DNA of 6,345 nucleotides from Anaerolineae bacterium (GCA_016926595.1 JAFGOG010000488.1:1-6345); one strand, 5' to 3'; shown: positions 1 to 6,326, counted from the stretch's first letter. Made by a program: numbers and translations. Notes: generated by a model not told the origin, from the sequence alone.

Positions 1-60
1 GCCACCGCGAGGACTCGTGGCGGTGCTTCGCGGCGGAAAAGCGCCGCCGCTCGCAATGAC
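1..60. repeat. Probable dispersed intergenic repeat with two hairpins
   Basis: This GC-rich stretch has two hairpin-forming segments. GCCAC (1-5) can pair with GTGGC (17-21), or alternatively CACCGC (3-8) with GCGGTG (20-25). GCGGCGG (30-36) pairs perfectly with CCGCCGC (44-50) around a 7-base loop. The segment ends in CTCGCAATGAC, which on the other strand reads GTCATTGCGAG. That is the opening of a widespread class of dispersed intergenic repeats in bacterial genomes. Family membership is from memory and cannot be checked here. The element may continue to the left of the window. No coding potential was seen in it. Confidence 0.5.
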
Positions 61-105
61 AATTGCCCCAAACGACAAATGCACCCCCGTGGCGAAGTGG
101 CTTCA

Positions 106-134
106 TTGACAGCATGCTCCTTTTCCATTATACT
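106..134 (+). promoter_or_regulatory. Sigma70-type promoter of the three-gene operon
   Basis: TTGACA (106-111) is a perfect -35 hexamer. It is followed after exactly 17 bp by TATACT (129-134), which matches five of six bases of the -10 consensus. Transcription would start near 141, giving a leader of about 39 bases before the ATG at 180. The strength of the match suggests appreciable unassisted transcription of the operon. Confidence 0.75.
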
Positions 135-168
135 GAAGACATCGGCCTTCGTCTCGTGACCTTTCGCC

Positions 169-182
169 AGGATGGATCAATG
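169..182 (+). promoter_or_regulatory. Ribosome binding site and start codon deciding the first gene's N-terminus
   Basis: AGGA at 169-172 lies 7 bases before the ATG at 180. The in-frame TTG at 63 and ATG at 114 both lie upstream of the inferred transcription start, and 114 falls between the -35 and -10 boxes. They therefore would not be in the mRNA from this promoter. The protein starting at 180 also begins directly with the first beta strand of the USP fold. Confidence 0.7.
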
Positions 183-2411
183 CCACCGTCACAGTTCAAA
201 ATACTAGTCGCCGTCGGGCAAGCGGATCAACTGTCCCCCCTTTTGACCTTTGCCTGCGCACTGGCCCGGGCTGAAAACGGCTCGGTAACTGTTCTCTGTG
301 TCACGCCAGACGGCGAACGCCCGGATTGGCTCTATGTGCCCGAGTCGTGCCGGGATCTGGACATCAAGCTCGTGGTTCACAAAGGCGAACGCGCCGATAG
401 AGTTATCCTGGATGTCGCTCGCGAACTCGATCCCGACCTGCTTTTGCTGGGCTGGCGAGGTGTGCCCGGCGAGACGCGCTACCTGCTCGGCAGCACACTC
501 GACCCGGTCGCCCGCTACGCGCCGTGCGATGTGGCCGTGGTCCGCATCCGCCAGGATAACCTGGGCGAGATCCGCCGCGCGCTGGTGCCCGTCAGCAGCG
601 GACCCAACGCCCCCCTGGCCGTGGAACTGCTCCTGCGCCTACCCAACGTTCACGTGACCGCCCTGAACATCGCCCGCGAGTCACTCGGACCGGCAGCCCG
701 GGCTGCGGGCTATGCCCAATTGAGCAGCGTGTTGGCCCCGTGGACCGACGATCAGCGCATCTCGGCCAAGGTCGTGACGGCCCCGGGCATCATCGACGGC
801 ATCCTGCAAGAAGCGAAACTGGATCATGATCTGATCGTGATCGGCGCCAGCAACGAAAACTATATCGATCGTAAGCTGTTCGGCAGCGTGCCGCAGACCG
901 TCGCTGCCGAGGCGCCGGTGTCAACCGTCATCGTCCGCCGCCACGCCGGCCCGGTCAAGACGCTGCTGCGGCTGGCCGAACTGCAACTGGTGCGCGTGCA
1001 AGACAGCCTGCCGGTCACCGAACAGGCCGAGACGTACCGCGAGGTGCGCAATGGCGCCCGCGCCCGGCCCGACTTTTACGTCCTGATCGCCCTGGCTGCC
1101 GCCGTCGCCACGCTGGGACTGTTGATGAACAGCCCGGCGGTGATCATCGGGGCCATGGTCATCGCCCCGCTGATGGCGGCTATCCTGGGCATCAGCCTAA
1201 GTGTGGTTCAAGGCGATGCGCACCTGCTGTGGCACGCCACCAGCACGATGTTGAGCGGCGCATGCCTGGCTGTGCTCGTCGGCGCCGCGATCAGCCTGAT
1301 CGTCCCCGGCAGCGACTTGACCGCCGAGATCCTGGCTCGCACCCAGCCCACCCTGCTCGATCTGGGTGTGGCCTTGGTGGCCGGCGCCGTCGCCGCATAT
1401 GCCCGCTGCCGCAAGGAAGCGCTAGGCGCGCTGTCTGGGGTAGCCATCGCCGTCGCCCTCGCCCCGCCGCTGACCACCGTGGGCATTGGCCTGACGGCGC
1501 GCGATGGCCGCGTCGCCGGCGGCGCGCTGCTGCTGTTTCTGACCAACCTCAGCGCCATCGTCGCCGCCAGCAGTATGGTCTTTCTCTTTTTCGGTTTCCG
1601 GCCCGACCCCGGCAAGCGGGTGCGCGTCTTTAGCCGCAGCATCATTGGTGTCTTTGTCTTGCTGATCGTCGTCTCCACCGTCTTGACCGCCTTGACGATC
1701 GAGCTGGCGCGCACCACAGCGCTCTACCGTACGATCCAGGACACGTTGGCGATCGAGACTGGCATAATGGGTGGCGTCGCGCTAGACGAGTGGAACCTGC
1801 TGAGCCGGGATGATAGCGCGACCTTGCACCTCCAGGTGCAGGTGCAGACCATGCGCGACCTGTCTCACCAGGAGGTAGTGGACCTACAGGAACGGATCGC
1901 CGCGCGGCTGCAGCGCGCTGTAGCGCTTTCGCTGCGCATCGTCCCGACCACCGAGCTGCGCGCCTACGTGCCCCCCACTTCCACCCCAACAGGTGTGCCC
2001 AGTGCCACGCCCACCGCCACACCCACCGCCACACCAACAGCAACAGCAACGCCGACAGCGACGGCAACGCCGACAGCAACACCCACTCATACCACGACGC
2101 CGACACCGACACCCACTCGCACCGCGACGCCCACGGCAACGCCGACAACAACGCCAACGCTGACTTTTACGCCGACTGCCACACCCTGGGTGCTGCTTGT
2201 GGCCAATGCCGGAAGCCTGCGCGTGCGTTATGCGCCCGGAGGGCTGATCGTTGGCACTCTGGACGAGGGTACGGCGGTCATCGTGCTCGACGGGCCGCTG
2301 ACGGTTCAGGGCAACCGATGGCTTCGCGTGCGCTCGATCGTGGACCAGCTGGAAGGATGGGTCGCAGAGCGTTATCTTGCGCCAGAACATGCAGGACAGG
2401 AGCGCCGATGA
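180..2411 (+). CDS. USP-USP-DUF389 membrane protein with Thr/Pro-rich stalk and C-terminal SH3b-like domain
   Basis: This is a 743-residue protein when started at the ATG at 180. Residues about 6-123 and 130-252 are tandem universal stress protein (USP) domains. The first has an intact ATP-binding motif, G91-x2-G94-x9-G104-S105; in the second the second Gly is N225 (G222-x2-N-x9-G235-S236). Residues about 295-510 are a DUF389 domain (hallmark RPDFYVLIALAAAV then IIGAMVIAPLMA) with about seven hydrophobic helices, near 299-317, 320-343, 352-375, 390-408, 417-440, 445-473 and 487-510. Residues 511-597 form a soluble segment. Residues 598-669 are almost entirely Thr, Pro and Ala, and 670-738 look like a bacterial SH3 domain (SLRVRYAPG, GWVAERYL). 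Seven helices put the USP domains inside and the stalk plus SH3b outside. DUF389 proteins have no firmly established function, so transporter versus sensor is open. The gene overlaps the kinase gene by ATGA. Confidence 0.88.
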   Translation: MPPSQFKILVAVGQADQLSPLLTFACALARAENGSVTVLCVTPDGERPDWLYVPESCRDLDIKLVVHKGERADRVILDVARELDPDLLLLGWRGVPGETRYLLGSTLDPVARYAPCDVAVVRIRQDNLGEIRRALVPVSSGPNAPLAVELLLRLPNVHVTALNIARESLGPAARAAGYAQLSSVLAPWTDDQRISAKVVTAPGIIDGILQEAKLDHDLIVIGASNENYIDRKLFGSVPQTVAAEAPVSTVIVRRHAGPVKTLLRLAELQLVRVQDSLPVTEQAETYREVRNGARARPDFYVLIALAAAVATLGLLMNSPAVIIGAMVIAPLMAAILGISLSVVQGDAHLLWHATSTMLSGACLAVLVGAAISLIVPGSDLTAEILARTQPTLLDLGVALVAGAVAAYARCRKEALGALSGVAIAVALAPPLTTVGIGLTARDGRVAGGALLLFLTNLSAIVAASSMVFLFFGFRPDPGKRVRVFSRSIIGVFVLLIVVSTVLTALTIELARTTALYRTIQDTLAIETGIMGGVALDEWNLLSRDDSATLHLQVQVQTMRDLSHQEVVDLQERIAARLQRAVALSLRIVPTTELRAYVPPTSTPTGVPSATPTATPTATPTATATPTATATPTATPTHTTTPTPTPTRTATPTATPTTTPTLTFTPTATPWVLLVANAGSLRVRYAPGGLIVGTLDEGTAVIVLDGPLTVQGNRWLRVRSIVDQLEGWVAERYLAPEHAGQERR
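1971..2186 (+). repeat. Low-complexity Thr/Pro/Ala codon repeat (extracytoplasmic stalk)
   Basis: About 72 codons read mainly ACx, CCx and GCx, giving TPTATPT-like units (residues 598-669 of the DUF389 protein). The DNA is a degenerate hexamer/trinucleotide repeat, so stop codons are absent in other frames too. Such linkers are typical of surface proteins in Chloroflexota, where they separate a membrane anchor from an external domain. They are expected to be extended and possibly glycosylated (inference). Repeat-unit slippage could change stalk length between strains. Confidence 0.85.
2398..2411 (+). promoter_or_regulatory. Shine-Dalgarno plus ATGA stop/start overlap (translational coupling)
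   Basis: AGGAG (2398-2402) lies 5 bases before ATG 2408-2410, which overlaps the upstream TGA (2409-2411) as ATGA. This fixes the kinase start at 2408 rather than the upstream in-frame ATG at 2318, which lies inside the SH3b coding region and yields an Arg-rich, non-domain extension. The overlap suggests the membrane protein and the kinase are made in coupled amounts. Confidence 0.8.
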
Positions 2412-4804
2412 ATCAAGAACCCGTGGCACACAGCGATGGGATGTCCACTCTGCCAGGCCTATCAGAGCAACTGCGCCAGTACGAGATGGTCATCTCCAAC
2501 ATTTCCGACCCGATATCCTATGTGGATCGGGACTATGTTTACCGGCTGGTCAATGAGGCTTACGCCCGTTACGCCAAACGCTCCCGAGAAAAGATCGTCG
2601 GGCTCAGCGTGGCCGAATTGTTAGGCGCAGAACCGTTCGAACAGCACGTCAAGCCGCACCTCGATCGTTGTTTCGCCGGCGAGTTGGTGCACTACCAGGC
2701 CTGGTTCGACGTGCCCGGCGAACCACCCAGGTTTATGGATGTGAGCTATAGCCCCGTCTTTGACCAGTGCAGAGCGGACACAGGCCAACCATTCGTGATC
2801 GGCGCCGCCGTCGCCACGCGCGACTTGACCGCGCACAAGCAGACCCAAGATGCGCTGCAGCGCGAACGCGACCTGGTAGCCCAGATCATGGAGATGAGCC
2901 CCGTGGGTATCGTCGTCGTGGACCGCGACGCTCGGATCAGCTATGCCAACGTTCAGATCGAAAAACTGAGCGGCTTGACCAGAGACCAGATCATCCACGC
3001 CGACTTTAACGATCCGCGGTGGCGCGTCCTGGACAACCGCGGTCAAAGCATGCCCACCGAGATGCTGCCCTTTCCTCAGATCGTCCGTGACAGGCGGCCG
3101 ACTTACGGCCGCGAGTACAGCGTCGAGCTGGCCGGTCGACAGACATTTCATCTGTCGATCAACGCCGCGCCGCTGTTTGACGAATCGGGCGAGTTGAACA
3201 GCGTCGTGATGACCGTCGAGGATGTGACCGAGCGCAAGCGCGCCGAGCAGGTGTTGGTCGAGTCCGGGCAGTTTTTCCAGTCAGCGCTCGACGCCCTGTC
3301 GGCCAACATCGCCGTGCTCGACCAGGAGGGCCAGATCATGGCTGTCAACGCCTCGTGGTGCCGGTTTGGCCGGCAGAACGGGCTGGCCTGGCAAGACGGC
3401 GGCTTGGGCCACAACTACCTGGCCATCCTCGATGCCCCATCAGCACAAGGTTCAGAAGCAGCCAACCAGGCCGCGCGAGGCATTCGCCAGGTCATCGCCG
3501 GCCAACGCGAACACTATTCGCAAGAGTATCCGTGTCACAGTCCAGACGAACAACGTTGGTTCGTGATGTCGGTAACCCGTTTCCAGGGCCGCGAAGGGAT
3601 GCGCATCGTCGTGTCTCATGAGAACGTCACCGAGCGCAAGCTGGCCGAACTGGCCCTGCAGGAAGCCAAAGCAGCGGCCGAACGCGCCCAGCGGGAAGCA
3701 GAGCGGGCCAGGGAGGAAGAGGAAAGGCGCCGCCGGATCGCCGAGAGCCTGCGCGATATCCTGTCGATCCTCAACTCGAATCGCCCCCTGGCAGAGGCGC
3801 TGGACTATATCGTGGCCCAGGCCGGCCAACTGCTCGGTAGCCAGGCCATCGCCCTCTACCGCATCGATCCCCAAGATAGCCAATTGACCCTTCAAGCAGC
3901 ACAAGGCTTTGCAGACCCCGGCATATCCGACAAAAGTATCCCAGAGGGCCTCCATGTGCTCGAGAGCGCGGTCACGGCCCGCCGGCCGGTCGACGTGGTC
4001 GAGACGGATCCATCCGGCCCTTACCGGGCGCTGCTGGCCGTGCCGATCGTCGTCGAGGACGAGCCATACGGCGGGATGCTGCTCACCTATACCGGGTCAC
4101 AGGTCTTTCTGCCGGATCAGATCGAGCTGGCAACGCTCTTTGGCGACCAGATCGCCATAGCGGTTGAGAACGCACGGCTGAGAGAGCAAGCTGAACAGGC
4201 GGCAGTCGTCGCCGAACGCAGCCGCCTGGCGCGCGACCTGCACGACGCCGTTACCCAGACGCTTTTTTCGGCCAGCGTGATCGCCGAATCCATCCCGCGC
4301 ATTTGGGATCGTTACCCCGACGAAGCGCGAGACGGCCTCGATGAGCTGCGCCGGTTGACGCGCGGCGCGTTGGCCGAGATGCGCACCTTGCTGCTCGAGC
4401 TCCGCCCGACGGCGCTGACCGAAAGACCGCTGGGCGAATTGCTCCGCCACCTGACCGAGGCCATGGCCAGCCGCACGCGCGTTCCCATCGCCTTGACCCT
4501 GGACGAAACGGCGCCCCTGCCGCCGGCCGTGCAGATTGTCCTCTATCGTATTGCCCAGGAAACGTTGAACAATGTTGCCAGGCACGCGGCAGCCAGCCAG
4601 GTCGAGGTCGAACTGCGCGTGAACCCGGCCCAGGCGGCGCTTTGCATCAAAGACAACGGCTGTGGCTTTGATCCGGCCGTCATTCCACCCGGTCATTTGG
4701 GTGTTGGGATCATGCGTGAACGCGCCGAAAGCGTTGGCATCGCGCTCCAGATCGACAGCCAGGCCGGAAGTGGCACCAAAACCGTCGCCATCTGGCAAGC
4801 ATAA
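2408..4804 (+). CDS. NarL-family sensor histidine kinase (PAS-PAS-PAS-GAF-HisKA_3-HATPase)
   Basis: This is a 798-residue soluble histidine kinase with no signal peptide or hydrophobic helix. In order it has PAS domains at about 24-150, 153-283 and 288-410, the second and third ending in the PAC-like VTERK motif; a charged Ala/Glu/Arg coiled coil at 409-447; a GAF domain at about 455-590; a HisKA_3 dimerisation domain at about 603-670; and HATPase_c at about 705-797. The phosphoacceptor is H612 in RLARDLHDAVTQ. D613 and Q617 complete the HDxxxQ signature, whose Gln is needed for response-regulator phosphatase activity in NarX-type kinases, so a bifunctional enzyme is predicted. The ATP site shows the N box (E718, N721, N722), DNGCG (749-753), GHLGVG (762-767) and GSGT (787-790), all intact. 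The signal is unknown: PAS and GAF domains can bind haem, flavin or small molecules, but no ligand can be assigned here. The partner is almost certainly the next gene. Confidence 0.92.
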   Translation: MNQEPVAHSDGMSTLPGLSEQLRQYEMVISNISDPISYVDRDYVYRLVNEAYARYAKRSREKIVGLSVAELLGAEPFEQHVKPHLDRCFAGELVHYQAWFDVPGEPPRFMDVSYSPVFDQCRADTGQPFVIGAAVATRDLTAHKQTQDALQRERDLVAQIMEMSPVGIVVVDRDARISYANVQIEKLSGLTRDQIIHADFNDPRWRVLDNRGQSMPTEMLPFPQIVRDRRPTYGREYSVELAGRQTFHLSINAAPLFDESGELNSVVMTVEDVTERKRAEQVLVESGQFFQSALDALSANIAVLDQEGQIMAVNASWCRFGRQNGLAWQDGGLGHNYLAILDAPSAQGSEAANQAARGIRQVIAGQREHYSQEYPCHSPDEQRWFVMSVTRFQGREGMRIVVSHENVTERKLAELALQEAKAAAERAQREAERAREEEERRRRIAESLRDILSILNSNRPLAEALDYIVAQAGQLLGSQAIALYRIDPQDSQLTLQAAQGFADPGISDKSIPEGLHVLESAVTARRPVDVVETDPSGPYRALLAVPIVVEDEPYGGMLLTYTGSQVFLPDQIELATLFGDQIAIAVENARLREQAEQAAVVAERSRLARDLHDAVTQTLFSASVIAESIPRIWDRYPDEARDGLDELRRLTRGALAEMRTLLLELRPTALTERPLGELLRHLTEAMASRTRVPIALTLDETAPLPPAVQIVLYRIAQETLNNVARHAAASQVEVELRVNPAQAALCIKDNGCGFDPAVIPPGHLGVGIMRERAESVGIALQIDSQAGSGTKTVAIWQA

Positions 4805-4817
4805 GGAGGTCAGAATG
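4803..4817 (+). promoter_or_regulatory. Strong Shine-Dalgarno of the response regulator
   Basis: AAGGAGGT (4803-4810) is a full anti-16S match, 4 bases before ATG 4815, and it overlaps the kinase TAA stop. It fixes the regulator start and suggests the regulator is translated more strongly than the kinase, as is usual for such pairs. Confidence 0.8.
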
Positions 4818-5456
4818 ACAGCATCTGAAACGATTCGCGTGATGGTTGTTGACGACCACACCGTGGTCCGGGGCGGCCTGCGCTTTTTCCTGCTCAGCGT
4901 TGACGATATTGAGCTGGTCGCCGAAGCCGCCAGCGGTCAAGAGGCGCTGGCTCTGTGCGACCAGGCCCAACCGGACGTGGTGCTGATGGACATGATCATG
5001 CCCGGCATGAGCGGCGCCGAGACCACGCGCCTCCTTCGCCAGCGCCATCCGCAAACCCAGGTCATCGCCCTGACCAGCTTCCAGGAGGATGACCTGGTAC
5101 AAAAAGCCCTCCAGGCAGGCGCCATCGGTTATCTACTCAAGGATATTCCCATCGACGACCTGGCACAAGCCATCCGCGCCGCCCACGCTGGTCGCTCGAC
5201 GCTGGCTCCGGAAGCGATGCAGGCCCTGGTGCAGGCCACGGCGCGGCAGCCTGTTGCGGGCGACGAGTTGACCGGACGCCAAAAAGAGGTGTTGGCCCTG
5301 GTCGTCGCCGGCTTGAGCAACGACGAGATCGCCTCACGCCTGGTGATCAGTCCCGCCACCGTCCGCTACCACGTCAGCACCATCCTATCCAAGCTAGGCG
5401 CGGCCAATCGCGCCGAAGCCGCCGCGCTGGCGGTCAAGTATAGGCTGACAGACTAG
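4815..5456 (+). CDS. NarL/LuxR-type DNA-binding response regulator
   Basis: This 213-residue regulator has the usual length for the NarL/FixJ family. The receiver domain covers about 7-122: acidic pair D13-D14, phosphoacceptor D59 (in VLMDMIMPGMSG), T87, Y106 and K109 are all present, so it should be phosphorylated by the kinase just upstream. A Q/A-rich linker at about 135-150 leads to the LuxR-type helix-turn-helix at about 151-210 (ELTGRQKEVLALVVAGLSN, then IASRLVISPATVRYHVSTIL as the HTH). It starts 10 bp after the kinase stop. The receiver and HTH are most like the LiaR/DevR type, but a specific orthologue name is not justified. Targets are not visible directly; the dyad in front of the fasciclin gene next door is the obvious candidate (inference). 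Confidence 0.93.
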   Translation: MTASETIRVMVVDDHTVVRGGLRFFLLSVDDIELVAEAASGQEALALCDQAQPDVVLMDMIMPGMSGAETTRLLRQRHPQTQVIALTSFQEDDLVQKALQAGAIGYLLKDIPIDDLAQAIRAAHAGRSTLAPEAMQALVQATARQPVAGDELTGRQKEVLALVVAGLSNDEIASRLVISPATVRYHVSTILSKLGAANRAEAAALAVKYRLTD

Positions 5457-5496
5457 CGTTTCCTATTGATATAGCCTTTCGTCTAGGGTGTCGACT

Positions 5497-5527
5497 AGAT
5501 CTCTGCCCGATCACAACCGGGCGATCT
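5497..5527. promoter_or_regulatory. Dyad upstream of the fasciclin gene: operator or weak terminator
   Basis: AGATC (5497-5501) and GCCCG (5505-5509) pair with CGGGC (5518-5522) and GATCT (5523-5527), leaving a 3-base bulge and an 8-base central loop. No T-run follows, so it is a poor intrinsic terminator for the upstream operon. Its centre (5512) lies about 39 bp before the inferred fasciclin transcription start, the position typical of class II activator sites. A regulator-binding role is inference. Confidence 0.45.
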
Positions 5528-5538
5528 TGTGGTAACAT

Positions 5539-5544
5539 TATACT
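5539..5544 (+). promoter_or_regulatory. Candidate -10 box of the fasciclin gene (no -35)
   Basis: TATACT at 5539-5544, inside CATTATACT, is the same 9-mer as at the operon promoter (126-134). No -35-like hexamer occurs at 15-19 bp spacing (that stretch reads roughly AACCGGGCG). Such a promoter would usually need an activator. The start would be near 5551, giving a leader of about 45 bases. Confidence 0.5.
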
Positions 5545-5595
5545 AGATCGTCAAAGAAACCAGACAGACTATATCAATCGTAAAGGAGAAAACCA

Positions 5596-6117
5596 ATGAA
5601 ACGCAAAACAGCTTTGTTCAGCTCTGTACTCGTTCTACTCGCGGCACTGAGTGTCGTACCCGTATTCGCCGCTCCTCCTGGACGCTCGATCGTCGACGTA
5701 GCAACGGCAGTCAACGAGGAAACTGGCGAGTTCTCGATCTTGATTGCAGCGCTCGGTGCGGCAGACCCCAAGGTGCTGCGCACGCTGAGCGGCAACGGCC
5801 AGTTCACCGTGTTTGCGCCGACAGACGCTGCTTTTGTGGCGCTGCTTGGTGAGCTCGAATTGACGGCCGATGAGCTCCTTAGTAACAAGGCGCTCGTCAC
5901 CAAAGTGCTGCTGTACCACGTGGCGCGTGGCCGCCGTGACTCGGGCCAGGTGTTGGGCTCGGACCGCATTCGTACCCTGCAAGGCGGATTCCTGTACCAG
6001 GATGGTGGTGTGTTGACGGATGCGAACGGTCGTACATCCAACATCATCGCCGTTGACGTCCCCGCCGCGAATGGCATCATCCACGTCATCGACACGGTAG
6101 TGCTTCCGAAACTGTAA
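5596..6117 (+). CDS. Secreted single-domain fasciclin (FAS1) protein
   Basis: This is a 173-residue protein with a clear Sec signal peptide: MKRK, a hydrophobic core to about residue 24, and a likely signal peptidase I site after VFA (A25). There is no lipobox Cys. The mature part is one FAS1 domain (about 30-173) with the conserved H1 motif FTVFAPTDAAF (70-80), the YH motif VLLYHV (104-109) and the H2 motif NGIIHVIDTVVLP (159-171). Single FAS1 domains of this size resemble the mycobacterial MPB70 type and are generally exported adhesion or surface-interaction proteins. No C-terminal anchor is seen, so it is probably released or held non-covalently. AGGAG (5584-5588) lies 7 bases before the ATG. 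It has its own candidate promoter and terminator, so it is probably a separate unit from the two-component operon, though read-through is possible. Confidence 0.92.
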   Translation: MKRKTALFSSVLVLLAALSVVPVFAAPPGRSIVDVATAVNEETGEFSILIAALGAADPKVLRTLSGNGQFTVFAPTDAAFVALLGELELTADELLSNKALVTKVLLYHVARGRRDSGQVLGSDRIRTLQGGFLYQDGGVLTDANGRTSNIIAVDVPAANGIIHVIDTVVLPKL

Positions 6118-6146
6118 ACCAGCTGCTTGCGCAGGTCAGTGCTTAT

Positions 6147-6179
6147 CAGCGCCCGGTTTGAAACCTGAACCGGGCGCTG
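6147..6179 (+). terminator. Terminator-like hairpin after the fasciclin gene
   Basis: CAGCGCCCGGTT (6147-6158) pairs perfectly with AACCGGGCGCTG (6168-6179), a 12-bp stem with a 9-base loop, 29 bases after the stop codon. It is followed by TTCATATCTCC rather than a clean T-run, so termination may be partial or rely on stem strength. The stem is symmetric and could also stop transcription from the right. Confidence 0.7.
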
Positions 6180-6270
6180 TTCATATCTCCAGCGCCTGTC
6201 CCCACGCATCACGCCACCTTTATCGCCTCTTGCCTGATCAGGTTGCAACAAGAACAAAACTAGTACACTT

Positions 6271-6326
6271 TGGCCTAAATAGAGCAATGGCTAGGCCATA
6301 AGTGGCTTGCCTTGGTAAGTCCACTT
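6271..6326. repeat. Cluster of short inverted repeats in AT-richer DNA at the right edge
   Basis: TGGCCTA (6271-6277) pairs with TAGGCCA (6292-6298). An alternative hairpin is ATGGC (6287-6291) with GCCAT (6295-6299). AAGTGG (6300-6305) pairs with CCACTT (6321-6326). TTTGGCC occurs at 6269-6275 and again at 6333-6339. The region from the terminator to the window end shows no open frame with a ribosome site. It may be a regulatory leader of a gene beyond the window or part of a repeat element; no identity is assigned. Confidence 0.35.

Larger units (their letters stand above)
5459..5584. repeat. Long-range inverted repeat bracketing the regulator-fasciclin gap
   Basis: ATTGATATAG (5465-5474) is the exact reverse complement of CTATATCAAT (5569-5578), separated by 94 bp. 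Extending outward, 14 of 16 positions pair (5459-5474 with 5569-5584). The left arm begins just after the regulator stop. The right arm abuts and partly includes the AAAGGAG ribosome binding site of the fasciclin gene. It could be a paired operator, a closing stem in read-through RNA, or the ends of a small relic insertion. No target-site duplication was found. Confidence 0.55.

Noticed and set aside
63..179. N-terminal extension of the first gene from a TTG at 63 or an ATG at 114
   Set aside because: It overlaps a near-consensus promoter, has no better ribosome site, and adds residues before the natural start of the USP fold.
1971..2186. CRISPR or tandem-repeat array
   Set aside because: The periodicity is three and six bases within an open reading frame, with no spacers; it is a protein low-complexity linker.
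1208..2429. Long open frames on the minus strand across the DUF389 and stalk coding region
   Set aside because: They give Arg/Ser/Cys-rich translations with no domain. They arise from GC-rich codon bias and the Thr/Pro repeat, and lie opposite a well-supported gene.
4097..4861. 254-codon minus-strand frame opposite the kinase C-terminus
   Set aside because: The opposite strand has every catalytic motif of a histidine kinase; the antisense product has no recognisable fold.
5531..5554. ECF sigma-type promoter (GGTAAC with downstream CGTCAA)
   Set aside because: The spacing is 12 bp instead of about 16-17, and the -35 match to GGAAC is imperfect.
5465..5578. Complete insertion element with 10-bp terminal repeats
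   Set aside because: No flanking target duplication and no coding content; kept only as one explanation of the inverted repeat.
6243..6269. Possible promoter TTGCAA - 15 bp - TACACT reading out of the right edge
   Set aside because: Each box matches only four of six bases with short spacing, and no downstream gene is visible to support it.
5574..6287. 237-codon minus-strand frame covering the fasciclin gene and terminator
   Set aside because: It runs through the terminator hairpin and opposite a clear signal peptide plus FAS1 domain; its translation is Ser/Thr/Arg-rich and domainless.
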